Of a stretch of DNA of 25,899 bases, positions 7,263-15,701 are shown piece by piece. The stretch's first letter is position 1; each line of letters begins with the position of its first letter. The notes under the pieces were generated by a model, which was not told the DNA's origin, ran no database searches, and was given only the letters and a program-made list of their open reading frames with translations. The position numbers and the translations under genes were made by a program. The stretch is from JAXJQF01 sp036311285 (lineage in GTDB: Bacteria > Pseudomonadota > Gammaproteobacteria > Enterobacterales > Succinivibrionaceae), in assembly GCA_036311285.1 (NCBI GenBank), contig JAXJQF010000034.1:1-25899 (forward strand), written 5' to 3'.

Positions 7263-9332
7263 ATGATAGAAGAATGGATCCCAAAAGAGATATCATGGTT
7301 AGCTTTTAACGAAAGAGTATTACAAGAAGCAAGAGACCCAAGTGTACCTCTTATCGAAAGAGTTCGCTTTCTTGGTATTTATTCAAGTAACCAAGATGAG
7401 TTCTTTAAAGTAAAAGTTGCAGAAATCAGACGTCAGATCCTAATTGATGAAGAACATAACCATAATTCAGGAGCCAAAGCTCTACTAAAAGAAGTTCAAA
7501 AAAAGGTAAAGGAATTAACCAATATCTTTGATGAAACCTATAAGAGTCTTTTAGTTGAATTAGCAAAACACAATATATTTTTAAAAGACGAAAATGAAAT
7601 CACCGATGAACAAAAAACTTGGGTAAAAAACTTCTTTAAAACTTCGGTATTAAAACACATCAGTCCTGTTATTTTAAACGATGATACAAGTCTCATCTCA
7701 TTTTTAAAAGATAAGTACACCTACTTAGCAGTTAAAATGAGCAGAAAAAATAAAAATGAAAAGTATGCTTTAATTGAAATACCAACAGATCAATTACCAC
7801 GTTTTATCCAAATACCATCTGATAACAAAAGAGATAAAACTTTAATATTACTCGATAACGTTATTAGAATTGGTTTAAATAGTATCTTCCGTGGACTATT
7901 TGATTATGACGACATCGTTGCATACTCTGTTAAAATGAATAGAGATGCTGAATACGACTTATCTTCGCAAGTAGACCGCTCTTTTGTTGAAAATATGTCT
8001 AACAGTTTAAAACAAAGATTAAATGCTATCCCTGTTCGCTTTGTTTATGACAAGAAAATGCCAAAAAACATGGTAAAATACCTTGTTAATAAATTATCAA
8101 TGCAGGACTTTGATTCTGTTATGGACGGTGGCCGTTATCATAATTTCAAAGACTTCATTGGTTTCCCAAATGTATGTGGTAATTACTTAATAAATAATAA
8201 GCTTCCATCATTACCATCAAAGGACTTCGATAAGACAAACAACGTATTCGAGGCTATTTCTCATAATGATATTTTACTATATTATCCTTACCATCCATTT
8301 ACATACTTTACAGAATTTTTAAGACAAGCCTCCTATGACCCTGCTGTAACTTCAATTAAAATCAACATTTATCGTGTTGCTAACAACAGCCGCGTAATAA
8401 ACTCTTTAATTGATGCTGCAAATAATGGCAAAAATGTAACAGTAATCGTAGAGTTAAAAGCTCGCTTTGATGAAGAAAACAATATTCAATGGTCAAATCG
8501 TTTAACCGAAGCTGGAGTTAATGTACATTTTGGTATCCCTAGCTTAAAAATCCACTCAAAGCTTTGCTTAATTACTAGAATAGAAAACAACCGTCATGTT
8601 CAATATGCACATATTGGTACTGGTAACTTTAATGAAAAAACAGCCAAGATTTACACCGATTTTGCTTTATTCACAAAAAATGAAGAAATAACAACTGAAG
8701 TTGAGCATGTATTTGATTTCATAGAGTTTCCATATAACAGACCTAAATTTAATCACTTACATGTTTCTCCAATTAACTCTAGAAAAAATATCTATAGCTT
8801 AATTGATAATGAAATTTCACATGCTAAACATGGCAAGACTGCAAAAATCATATTAAAAGTAAATAACCTTGTAGACCAAGGTATAATATCAAGATTATAC
8901 ACAGCGTCTCAATCTGGGGTTGAAATTAAGATGATAATAAGAGGGATGTGTTCATTAAAACCAGGAATTAAAGGTTTAAGTGAAAATATTCAAATTATCA
9001 GTATTGTTGATAGATTTCTTGAACATCCGAGAGTTATGTATTTCCACAATGAAGGAAATTCAAAACTTTATATATCTTCAGCCGATTGGATGAGTAGAAA
9101 TCTTGATTCAAGAATAGAAGTTGGTACACCAATCTTATCTCCTGTACTAAAACAAAGAATTTTTGATATCCTAGAGATTCAATTAAAGGATAACCAAAAA
9201 GCAAGAATTATAGATAAGAATCAAACGAACCAATATGTTAAGAGAGGCAACAAAAAGAAATTACAATCTCAAATTGCTATCTATGATTTCTTAAAGGAAA
9301 TTGAAAGCAGTGCTTCTCATGACGATAATTAA
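7263..9332 (+). CDS. ppk1: Polyphosphate kinase 1
   Basis: Makes inorganic polyphosphate from the gamma-phosphate of ATP, and can run in reverse; usually peripheral at the membrane. 689 residues against 688 in E. coli. The N domain opens with EISWLAFNERVLQEA and the nucleotide-contacting SSNQDEF at 41-47. The phospho-acceptor histidine is H431 (LKIHSKL). The second catalytic histidine is H588 (EHPRVMYFHN). R371 and R401 (ARFDEENN) correspond to the E. coli magnesium/phosphate ligands. All are offset by four from the E. coli numbering I remember, so the active site is intact. The start has AAAGGA nine bases upstream. No ppx exopolyphosphatase follows; the gene ends in its own terminator, so it looks monocistronic. 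Confidence 0.98.
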   Translation: MIEEWIPKEISWLAFNERVLQEARDPSVPLIERVRFLGIYSSNQDEFFKVKVAEIRRQILIDEEHNHNSGAKALLKEVQKKVKELTNIFDETYKSLLVELAKHNIFLKDENEITDEQKTWVKNFFKTSVLKHISPVILNDDTSLISFLKDKYTYLAVKMSRKNKNEKYALIEIPTDQLPRFIQIPSDNKRDKTLILLDNVIRIGLNSIFRGLFDYDDIVAYSVKMNRDAEYDLSSQVDRSFVENMSNSLKQRLNAIPVRFVYDKKMPKNMVKYLVNKLSMQDFDSVMDGGRYHNFKDFIGFPNVCGNYLINNKLPSLPSKDFDKTNNVFEAISHNDILLYYPYHPFTYFTEFLRQASYDPAVTSIKINIYRVANNSRVINSLIDAANNGKNVTVIVELKARFDEENNIQWSNRLTEAGVNVHFGIPSLKIHSKLCLITRIENNRHVQYAHIGTGNFNEKTAKIYTDFALFTKNEEITTEVEHVFDFIEFPYNRPKFNHLHVSPINSRKNIYSLIDNEISHAKHGKTAKIILKVNNLVDQGIISRLYTASQSGVEIKMIIRGMCSLKPGIKGLSENIQIISIVDRFLEHPRVMYFHNEGNSKLYISSADWMSRNLDSRIEVGTPILSPVLKQRIFDILEIQLKDNQKARIIDKNQTNQYVKRGNKKKLQSQIAIYDFLKEIESSASHDDN

Positions 9333-9360
9333 AACTTAGTATTTAACTCTAATAAACTTA

Positions 9361-9396
9361 ACAAAAGCAAGATTAAATAATCTTGCTTTTGTTTTT
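9361..9396 (+). terminator. Rho-independent terminator of ppk1
   Basis: ACAAAAGCAAGATT (9361-9374) pairs perfectly with 9379-9392 around the loop AAAT, a 14-bp stem, followed by a short T-run. It starts 28 bases after the ppk1 stop. Confidence 0.9.
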
Positions 9397-9558
9397 CATA
9401 AAACAATTAAATCTTCATTTTCAACTGATAATCATTAATGTGAACTCATACATACATCACCTTAATAATTATAACTAAAATCACTAAATATTCGTAAATA
9501 CGTCTTTATAATAAATTTATAATTTTCTCAAAACAACTCAATTCAAGGACAATTAAAT

Positions 9559-9960
9559 ATGAAATCATATAAAAGTATTACTTCTTTATTAGCAATCACC
9601 TTTGCATTTTTATTTACAGCATGTTCTAGCTACGTTGCACCAACACCAGTTACAGGTTTGGTTCCACAAGGCTTAACAAAAGAGCAAGTAAGAAGAGATA
9701 TTGGAGACGCTTGTCAAAGCAGAGACATGACTTATAAAGATATTTCAGATAATGAAATTGAAGCAATTTACGCTAGAGGAAATATGTTTATTGCCTTCAC
9801 AATAAGATACGATGCAAGTCAATATACAATCATTTATAAAGATTCTGAAAACCTAAAATCTAAAAAAGGAAAAATTCATAGCAAATATTTAAAGTGGGTA
9901 AACAACCTAAACAAATCAATTCATAACGAATTAGCAAATACAAAGTTTGATAGAAAATAA
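9559..9960 (+). CDS. Small outer-membrane-type lipoprotein, function unknown
   Basis: 133 residues. A signal peptide (1-21: basic start, hydrophobic core LLAITFAFLF) ends in the lipobox FTAC, so C22 would be lipidated by Lgt after Lsp cleavage. Residue 23 is Ser rather than Asp, which favours sorting to the outer membrane. The mature part resembles a widespread family of small proteobacterial lipoproteins with a YTIIYKDSENL strand followed by IHSKYLKWVNNL. I recall the pattern but no function. AAGGA lies nine bases before the ATG. The gene is monocistronic, with a terminator just downstream shared with tadA. Confidence 0.88.
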   Translation: MKSYKSITSLLAITFAFLFTACSSYVAPTPVTGLVPQGLTKEQVRRDIGDACQSRDMTYKDISDNEIEAIYARGNMFIAFTIRYDASQYTIIYKDSENLKSKKGKIHSKYLKWVNNLNKSIHNELANTKFDRK

Positions 9961-9970
9961 AATTTAAGAA

Positions 9971-9995
9971 AAAAAGGAAGCAATGCTTCCTTTTT
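9971..9995. terminator. Bidirectional terminator between the lipoprotein gene and tadA
   Basis: AAAAAGGAAGC (9971-9981) pairs with GCTTCCTTTTT (9985-9995) around a 3-base loop. T-runs follow on the plus strand and, longer, on the minus strand. It lies between the ends of two convergent genes and can serve both. Confidence 0.88.
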
Positions 9996-10028
9996 AATTG
10001 ATAGCTCACAAAATATTTATTTACTTAC

Positions 10029-10544
10029 TTATTCTTTTAACTTCTTTGCTTTATTACAAAGACGTCTTTCTCTAAAAAAATCAGAAATCAATCTACTACA
10101 CTCTTCTTCGAGTACGCCTTTTGTGTAATATAAATAATGATAATGCTTTAAAGTTAATAATTTATAAACAGAATCTATTGCACCTGTTTTATAATCACTA
10201 GCTCCATAAACCACGCGTTTAATACGGCCATGTATCATAGCTCCTGTACACATAACACATGGTTCTAAAGTAACGTATAGAGTACAATCAATAAGACGAT
10301 AATTATCCAAAACCTTTCCACACTCCCTCATTGCCATTACTTCAGCATGAGCAGAAGGATCATTCAAGGTAATCATATTATTATGTCCTCTTGCAATAAT
10401 CTTATTGTCGTGAACAATTACAGCTCCGACAGGAACTTCTCCTTTCTCCCAAGCCTTATAAGCTTCAGAAATAGCCTCACGCATAAACTCTTCATCACAA
10501 GCTTCCATTGCTAATAAAAACATCTTTGAATCTTGATTACACAT
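10029..10544 (-). CDS. tadA: tRNA-specific adenosine deaminase TadA
   Basis: Converts adenosine 34 to inosine in the anticodon of tRNA-Arg(ACG). 171 residues from the ATG at 10542-10544; an in-frame TTG directly upstream is less likely. Numbered from this ATG, the zinc-binding deaminase motifs are H66-A-E68 (the catalytic glutamate) and P95-C96-V-M-C99. Further signatures are EVPVGAVIV and YRLIDCTLYVTLEPC, typical of TadA rather than guanine or cytosine deaminases. The ribosome site is weak (GGA about 11 bases upstream), and the first 15 residues are not conserved, so a start at residue 13 cannot be excluded. It converges on the lipoprotein gene. Confidence 0.96.
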   Translation of the reverse strand: MCNQDSKMFLLAMEACDEEFMREAISEAYKAWEKGEVPVGAVIVHDNKIIARGHNNMITLNDPSAHAEVMAMRECGKVLDNYRLIDCTLYVTLEPCVMCTGAMIHGRIKRVVYGASDYKTGAIDSVYKLLTLKHYHYLYYTKGVLEEECSRLISDFFRERRLCNKAKKLKE

Positions 10545-10547
10545 CAA

Positions 10548-10849
10548 TAATATCCGTTACAAAGACTATAAGATACAAGTATAAAACATATTAAAATTTT
10601 GCTTTGATACCCAACTTTTCAACTTTAAAGTTACTTAGTTAGTATTCTATAGTAATCTGTATTCATTAATACCTGAACATCATAAAACTTTATTTACTGT
10701 TAGTTTATTATTCAAAAACTAAATTATCAATAAAATTTTACTCTCAAAAATTCATCATAAACAAAATGTACATACTAAAAAAAATATATCCTTCTACATA
10801 TTGTAAAAGGATATATAATCTTTAGTTTTTTAAACTTTTGGTAAGCTGA
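10548..10849. other. 302-base spacer between tadA and flotillin genes
   Basis: It holds the flotillin terminator (10784-10816) at one end and presumably the tadA promoter near 10560-10650. TATACT and TATAGT on the minus strand are candidate -10 boxes without good -35 partners. No reading frame or other structure was seen. Confidence 0.5.
10784..10816 (-). terminator. Rho-independent terminator of the flotillin gene
   Basis: TATATCCTTCTACA (10785-10798) pairs with 10802-10815 with a single internal mismatch around a 3-base loop. On the minus strand it is followed by a run of eight T. It lies 34 bases past the flotillin stop. Confidence 0.85.
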
Positions 10850-12319
10850 TTACTTTTTCTTTTCAGCTTCCTTTTTACTTTCAGCAACTTCTTTAAGTGT
10901 TGCAATTAAATTTTGACTAACGTCTTCAGCACCATTCGCTTCAACACTGCCTAAGAATTTAGGTAACTCTAAACCAGCCATTTTTGAAACATCATGTAAT
11001 GGTGGTAAGCTCTTAACCATGCCTGATAAGAAATTTGCTGTAGATGTCTTACCATCGCCGTCACCAGAACCACCGTTATCCCAAACTGTAACCTTATCAA
11101 TCTTAATATTTCTAATAGCTTCAGTTTGTAAAGATACGATTTGTTCAAGCTTTTCAATCATCAATAATGTAGAAGTCGCTTGAGCGTCATTACCTGTATT
11201 ATGAACTAACGCACCATAACCTAGAGCCTTAGCTTCTAATACCTTTCTTTGACCTTCAGCGTCAGCAGTATATTTTAGTAACACAGCATCAGCTTCACCC
11301 TTAGCTTCTGTTCTAATCTTTTCAGCTTGAGCTTCAGCTTCGATAATGATCTTTTGCTTAGTAATTTCTTGTTGTGCAATTTCAGAAGCTGTTAAGCGTT
11401 GCTTTTCAGCTACGTACTGAGCTTTTTGAATTTCTGTTTCAGCTTCGAAGTTAGCAACTTCAGACTTCTTATGAGCTTCAGCTTCTACAACTTTTAATTC
11501 AGCTGTTGTATTTGCAATAGATTGCTTAGCCTTGTTTTCCCCTTCGATAGCAGCAGATTCACGTTCAGCAACGTAAATACGCTGTTCTGCTTCTGCAGCT
11601 TTGATACCCTTTTGAGCTTCAGCACTATTTTTAGCAACTTGAATATCTCTATCTCTATCAGCTTCAGATGCACCGATAGCACCTGTCTTATCTTGTAAAG
11701 CCACATCAATCTTAGCTTTGTTGATAGCTTCTGCAGCAGCCTTTTTACCAATACTTACGATATAGTCTGCTTCGTCGGTAATATCTGTAATGTTAACGTT
11801 AATTAACTTCAAACCAATCTTATTTAATTCTGGTTCAACGTTAGCCATGATCTTAGCTTGGAAGTTTTCACGGTCCGAGTTGATGTCTTCGATTGTTAAA
11901 GAGGCAACTGTTAAACGTAATTGACCTGTGATAATATTACGAGCCATTTCTTCAATTTCTGAATGATCTAAATCTAATAAACAGCTAGCAGCATTACCCA
12001 TCAAATGTTCTTCTGGAGAAATTTGAACTGTAAAGCTTGATGGTACGTTAATTCTGATATTTTGTTGAGAAAGTGCACCAACTAATTGAATACCGATAGT
12101 CATAGGTGTCAAGCTCATATATCTGTATTCTTGGATTAATGGCCATACGAATGTACCACCACCATGTAAACACTTTGATGAACGTTGCCCATGCAACATA
12201 CCGTACACTACTAAAATCTGGTCAGAACGACATTTTCTGTATCGATTAACAAAGAATACTAGCAAACTAACAATGATCACGACGATCAAAAAGCCTGCAA
12301 CCAATCCTAATAAATTCAT
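10850..12319 (-). CDS. Flotillin / SPFH-domain membrane protein (YqiK/FloT-like)
   Basis: 489 residues. One N-terminal membrane anchor lies at about 5-24. An SPFH (prohibitin-like) domain spans about 30-200 with the typical LSQQNIRINVPSSFTVQI strand. A long Ala/Glu-rich coiled coil follows at about 200-370, with many AEA repeats and the flotillin sign EAKGEADAVLL. The tail is Gly-rich at about 420 and ends in a Lys/Glu stretch. The family forms large membrane scaffolds linked to lipid microdomains. The gene directly upstream encodes an NfeD-like OB-fold membrane protein, the standard partner in both E. coli (YqiJ-YqiK) and Bacillus (YuaF-FloT). The long single anchor resembles YqiK/FloT rather than FloA. 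Confidence 0.95.
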   Translation of the reverse strand: MNLLGLVAGFLIVVIIVSLLVFFVNRYRKCRSDQILVVYGMLHGQRSSKCLHGGGTFVWPLIQEYRYMSLTPMTIGIQLVGALSQQNIRINVPSSFTVQISPEEHLMGNAASCLLDLDHSEIEEMARNIITGQLRLTVASLTIEDINSDRENFQAKIMANVEPELNKIGLKLINVNITDITDEADYIVSIGKKAAAEAINKAKIDVALQDKTGAIGASEADRDRDIQVAKNSAEAQKGIKAAEAEQRIYVAERESAAIEGENKAKQSIANTTAELKVVEAEAHKKSEVANFEAETEIQKAQYVAEKQRLTASEIAQQEITKQKIIIEAEAQAEKIRTEAKGEADAVLLKYTADAEGQRKVLEAKALGYGALVHNTGNDAQATSTLLMIEKLEQIVSLQTEAIRNIKIDKVTVWDNGGSGDGDGKTSTANFLSGMVKSLPPLHDVSKMAGLELPKFLGSVEANGAEDVSQNLIATLKEVAESKKEAEKKK

Positions 12320-12383
12320 ATTACCTTAATACTCCTTTTATGAATATACGTATAACGAAAAATAACATGTGTCAGATTACGCT

Positions 12384-12411
12384 AAAATGATTTATTTAAT
12401 TAAATCATTTT
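12384..12411 (-). promoter_or_regulatory. Stem-loop overlapping the end of the NfeD-like gene
   Basis: AAAATGATTTA (12384-12394) pairs perfectly with TAAATCATTTT (12401-12411) around a 6-base loop. It covers the stop codon of the NfeD-like gene and precedes the flotillin gene by 65 bases. Beyond the four T within the stem there is no T-run, so it may act as a leaky terminator or an mRNA-processing/stability hairpin that uncouples the two genes. Confidence 0.5.
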
Positions 12412-12982
12412 CAACTACAAATACTGAATCACTTGTTACAGCTACAATCTTAATTCTTGTTCCAGTGTAAAGCTCTTGCGAATTCTTTGATATCGCTTTG
12501 CAATATAAACGTCTATTATTGAAATCGAACTCTATTTGGCCCTCTCCACCTACTGGAATTTTTAAATAAACTTTTCCAGATAAACCAATAGCCTCTTTAT
12601 AATTCAAGTTACCACTTGTTTGTAAAGAAAGCATTTTTTTAATTACAAAATTAACGAGATAAGCCATAGCAAGACCACTCACAATCGCACATGGAGTCGA
12701 TATTAAATGATTCCCATCCGTCTTATGAGCAACGTACAAACCGACTAGACCACCTATAAGTAAAAAAGATGAAACAGTTTGCAATGAGAAGAACTTAAAC
12801 GAGTAGTCAGAAACACCAAAATCATTGGCTACTCCAACATCTGTCCCATCCCCTAGTTCACCACCAAAAAATGAGAATATGATTTGAATTAAGAAAAGTA
12901 AGCCACCCATAAAGATTAGGATAACATATGTTTGTTGAATGCTATCTAAAGCACCCCACCAATCTGTAATACTGTTTATCAT
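12392..12982 (-). CDS. NfeD-like/YqiJ-type membrane protein, flotillin partner
   Basis: 196 residues. Three membrane helices are visible at about 19-41, 64-87 and 95-118. A soluble beta-rich domain follows at about 125-196 (GLSGKVYLKIPVGGEGQIEF, then LYTGTRIKIVAVTSDSVFVV), which reads as the OB-fold found at the C-terminus of NfeD/YuaF/YqiJ proteins. There is no N-terminal serine-protease (ClpP-like) domain, so this is the short form. GTGGAATC lies upstream of the ATG. It comes directly before the flotillin gene on the same strand, which is the main support for the call. The 288 bases upstream are very A+T-rich, with a TATAAT on the minus strand at 13053-13058 as a possible -10. Confidence 0.85.
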   Translation of the reverse strand: MINSITDWWGALDSIQQTYVILIFMGGLLFLIQIIFSFFGGELGDGTDVGVANDFGVSDYSFKFFSLQTVSSFLLIGGLVGLYVAHKTDGNHLISTPCAIVSGLAMAYLVNFVIKKMLSLQTSGNLNYKEAIGLSGKVYLKIPVGGEGQIEFDFNNRRLYCKAISKNSQELYTGTRIKIVAVTSDSVFVVENDLIK

Positions 12983-13270
12983 TTTGATTCCACTAAAGTT
13001 AAAGTTGTTTTTGTTATTAAATAACCAATAATTTTATTGATTCGTTGTTTTAATTATAATCATAATACAATATTATTAAATATAAATACTATTTAAATCA
13101 CAACTTCACAACTTTTTTTATATAAATTTCGTAACTTTTATTTTATTTTTTTACATTTTTTCGTTTTTGCTAGTAATTAACGCCTTATGAATATTGTATT
13201 ATCAATATCTCATTTATATTGAATATAACTATTCATAAACATAACTACTCTGTTCTATTGAAATTAAAGA

Positions 13271-13807
13271 CTATTTTTCTGATTTAGTATCTGTTTCTTT
13301 ATCATCTGTTTCTTTTTTATGAGTTTGTTTACGATTAGATTCAATATTACGTCTTTCTTCTAAATAAAGATCATATAATTGTGGGATATTTTGTTTGATT
13401 CTATTAATTACTATTTGACTACGAATTCCTAACCATAAAGCAAACAAGAAAAAAACAATTATAAAGTTATGTTGAAAGTATTGAAGTTGCTCCTTATCAG
13501 ATACTGATGGATAGCCATAAAACACTATTGCTATCGCTAGGAACACTACCATGACTTTAATAGAAACTTTTGAAACAAAATGCCAATATAAAAAAATAAC
13601 AATGGGGATTATTATTTCAAAAGCAGAATACAAACTTAAAGTTATATCAAATATCCCATACCCTAATACTATATTCTGATATATTTGATATACAATAGGC
13701 TTTAATGAGAATAATAAAAGTAGAACCTTCATGTTGCGTATTGCAGCTTCACATGAATATATTTTTAATGATTCTTTAGTTAATTTATTTTGTAAATTAA
13801 AGTTCAT
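13271..13807 (-). CDS. Four-helix membrane protein, unrecognised
   Basis: 178 residues; I recognise no family. About four hydrophobic helices can be seen, near 27-46, 56-78, 83-100 and 113-128. A hydrophilic C-terminal tail of about 45 residues follows, rich in Arg/Lys/Glu/Asp with a repeated KETD near the end. The short N-terminus is basic and mostly polar. It lies between dgkA (84 bases from its annotated stop) and the flotillin pair, all on one strand, so a role in the inner membrane envelope is plausible but is only inference. The ribosome site is weak (GAG adjacent to the ATG). The stop is TAG. Confidence 0.72.
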   Translation of the reverse strand: MNFNLQNKLTKESLKIYSCEAAIRNMKVLLLLFSLKPIVYQIYQNIVLGYGIFDITLSLYSAFEIIIPIVIFLYWHFVSKVSIKVMVVFLAIAIVFYGYPSVSDKEQLQYFQHNFIIVFFLFALWLGIRSQIVINRIKQNIPQLYDLYLEERRNIESNRKQTHKKETDDKETDTKSEK

Positions 13808-13891
13808 CTCGTTTATCTTTATTTTATCTATCTTAACAATTTTTATCTGTAGTACTTATATTATATTTTAATACATTTTCGTTTATTTACT

Positions 13892-14278
13892 TTAATTAAA
13901 ATCAATAATTCCGTAGTTGCTCATAATGATTAAGCCCCATGAAATCACTGTATAAGTTAAAGCTATAAATACCGCAGCACTTCCCATATCCTTAGCACGT
14001 CCAGATAGCTCGTGATATTCATTTCCAATTCGATCAACAATTGCTTCAATTGCTGAGTTTAAAATTTCTGCTATCATTACAATAAATGGACCTGATAATA
14101 ACAAAACAAGTTGCTCAACGTTTTTTGCTAAAAACATAGAAGCAATAATCATAATAATAGCTAGAACACTTTCTTGCCTAAAAGCAGCTTCATGCTTCAA
14201 GGCTGCTCTAATACCTAAGTAACTATACTTAGTTGCTTTAATTATTCTGATTACTCCTGTTGCACCTGGCTTTGCCAT
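13892..14278 (-). CDS. dgkA: Diacylglycerol kinase DgkA
   Basis: Small trimeric inner-membrane kinase that phosphorylates diacylglycerol to phosphatidic acid, recycling lipid released by glycan modification. 128 residues from the ATG at 14276-14278. This start is chosen because GGAG sits seven bases upstream and the protein then aligns with E. coli DgkA (122). A longer reading begins at a TTG at 14312-14314 with no ribosome site. Three membrane helices are present. The signature EILNSAIEAIVDRIG is complete, with E71 and E78 (E. coli E69 and catalytic E76), followed by ELSGRAKDMGSA. Confidence 0.97.
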   Translation of the reverse strand: MAKPGATGVIRIIKATKYSYLGIRAALKHEAAFRQESVLAIIMIIASMFLAKNVEQLVLLLSGPFIVMIAEILNSAIEAIVDRIGNEYHELSGRAKDMGSAAVFIALTYTVISWGLIIMSNYGIIDFN

Positions 14279-14624
14279 ATAACACTCCACAAATCGAAAT
14301 ATATTTTTTACCAAAAATTAAATTAATGAACTCAATTATAAATCATTTTCCAAACTAATGTAAAAGATAGTATTACATAATAAATTAACTACTTTTAGAA
14401 ACAAATTATTCAGTTCAAAACTTATATGTTCATCTTATATAATCTTACATTTTAAATTTTAAAACAAAATCTATAAACAAACTTACAAAAAAATTATAAA
14501 AAACTAATAATTCAAAAACAAAACTAAGTTTTTGCACAATTTATTTAAAATAATTTATCAAGATATTTAAAAGTCGCATATAATTACAAAAAGAAACATT
14601 TAAAAAAATCAAGGATTTTACATC
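14279..14624. other. 346-base intergenic region between divergent dgkA and MYG1-like genes
   Basis: Very A+T-rich. A sigma-70-like promoter for the plus-strand gene is at 14555-14584 and the dgkA ribosome site is at the other end. No other reading frame or hairpin of note was seen. Confidence 0.5.
14555..14584 (+). promoter_or_regulatory. Probable sigma-70 promoter of the MYG1-like gene
   Basis: A perfect -10 TATAAT lies at 14579-14584, with TTATCA (four of six matches to the -35 consensus) at 14555-14560, 18 bases apart. The start would be near 14591, leaving a 5' leader of about 34 bases that includes AAGGA before the ATG. Confidence 0.5.
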
Positions 14625-15620
14625 ATGAAAATTGCGACACATAATGAGACATTTCACGCAGATGAAGTTACTGCAAGTATTATCTTTTCATTATTATACG
14701 ACAATATCGAATTTATTCGTTCAAGAGACCCTGAAGTATTAGATTCAGCTGATCTTGTTATAGACGTTTCTGGTAAATTCGATTTAGTTAAGTATTTTGA
14801 CCATCACCCTACTGAGTTTACTCTAGCAAGAGACAATGGCATTAAGTACGCTACTGCAGGTTTAATTTGGAATAAATTTGGTGCAGAAGTACTAAAAAAA
14901 CTTATTAATACTGAAGCAATCTTTTCCGATTGTAAAGATGAGTTCACAGACGAAGTAATTAACAATGCTTTAAAAATTATAGATAAAAAAGTAATGGAAT
15001 ATATTGACTTATCAGACAACGGACAGTTAAATCAATATATTAAGACAAATATATGCGACCTACAACCAACTGAACAAAACGATGTATATGAAAAAATGAG
15101 TGGTTTCTACATGAACACTCCTGTTATTCCATATATTGTTGCTATGCAAAACGTTGGTTCTAACGCTACTCCTGAAGCACAATACGCAAATTTCATTCAA
15201 ACAATTGAGTGCTTAACACCATTGTTTAAAAATATTTTTATTAGAAACCTAATAGTAGCAAGAGATGAAAAGAAAGTATTAAACTCATACAAAGGCGGAG
15301 AAATCCTATGGTTAGATGAAGAATTACCATGGATCGATGCAGCGTTCAATAACTGGGATATATTCAAGGACTGCAAGGTTGCTGTTGTTAAAAACAATAG
15401 TTCATACCGCATTAAATCGTTACCAAAATCACCTACCGCTAGATTTGAAAACAAATGTCCGGCTCCTGTTGCTTGGAGAGGCAAGGAAAACGAAGAGCTT
15501 AATGCTTTAGTAGGCATCAAGTCTGCAACATTTGTTCATAAGACTGGTTTTACAGGTGGCGCTAAAACCTTAGAAGATATTAAGGTTATGGTTGAAAAAT
15601 GGATAAAGGAAGCTGAATAA
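14625..15620 (+). CDS. MYG1/UPF0160-family DHH-type metal-dependent hydrolase
   Basis: 331 residues, normal family length. The N-terminal metal-binding motif is THNETFHADEV (residues 5-15). D59-H60-H61 (YFDHHPTEF) gives the DHH triad. The C-terminal GFTGGAKTLED is typical of the family. Eukaryotic MYG1 is a 3'-5' exoribonuclease in nucleus and mitochondria; bacterial members are uncharacterised as far as I know, so nuclease activity is inferred from family. No signal peptide, so cytoplasmic. AAGGA lies ten bases before the ATG. It stands alone, divergent from dgkA and convergent with fliJ, and ends in a shared terminator. Confidence 0.92.
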   Translation: MKIATHNETFHADEVTASIIFSLLYDNIEFIRSRDPEVLDSADLVIDVSGKFDLVKYFDHHPTEFTLARDNGIKYATAGLIWNKFGAEVLKKLINTEAIFSDCKDEFTDEVINNALKIIDKKVMEYIDLSDNGQLNQYIKTNICDLQPTEQNDVYEKMSGFYMNTPVIPYIVAMQNVGSNATPEAQYANFIQTIECLTPLFKNIFIRNLIVARDEKKVLNSYKGGEILWLDEELPWIDAAFNNWDIFKDCKVAVVKNNSSYRIKSLPKSPTARFENKCPAPVAWRGKENEELNALVGIKSATFVHKTGFTGGAKTLEDIKVMVEKWIKEAE

Positions 15621-15649
15621 TTAGCTTTATCTAAATAACACAAAAATTT

Positions 15650-15681
15650 ATCCCGCTTGTAGGTTGTATTACAAGCGGGAT
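15650..15681. terminator. Bidirectional terminator between the MYG1-like gene and fliJ
   Basis: ATCCCGCTTGTA (15650-15661) pairs perfectly with TACAAGCGGGAT (15670-15681), a 12-bp G+C-rich stem with an 8-base loop. On the minus strand it is followed by AAATTTTT, and more weakly by TTAAATT on the plus strand. It closes the flagellar operon. Confidence 0.85.
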
Positions 15682-15701
15682 TTAAATTAATTATATTAAA
15701 T

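Noticed and set aside
10969..11751. Two alternative-frame readings within the flotillin gene
   Set aside because: They arise from the repetitive Ala/Glu coiled coil read out of frame.
14279..14314. Longer N-terminus for DgkA starting at TTG
   Set aside because: No ribosome site there, while the ATG at 14276-14278 has GGAG at ideal spacing and matches the family length.
15197..15520. Minus-strand reading frame of 107 codons opposite the MYG1-like gene
   Set aside because: The plus-strand frame is a complete conserved protein; the opposite frame is a shadow with no start signal.
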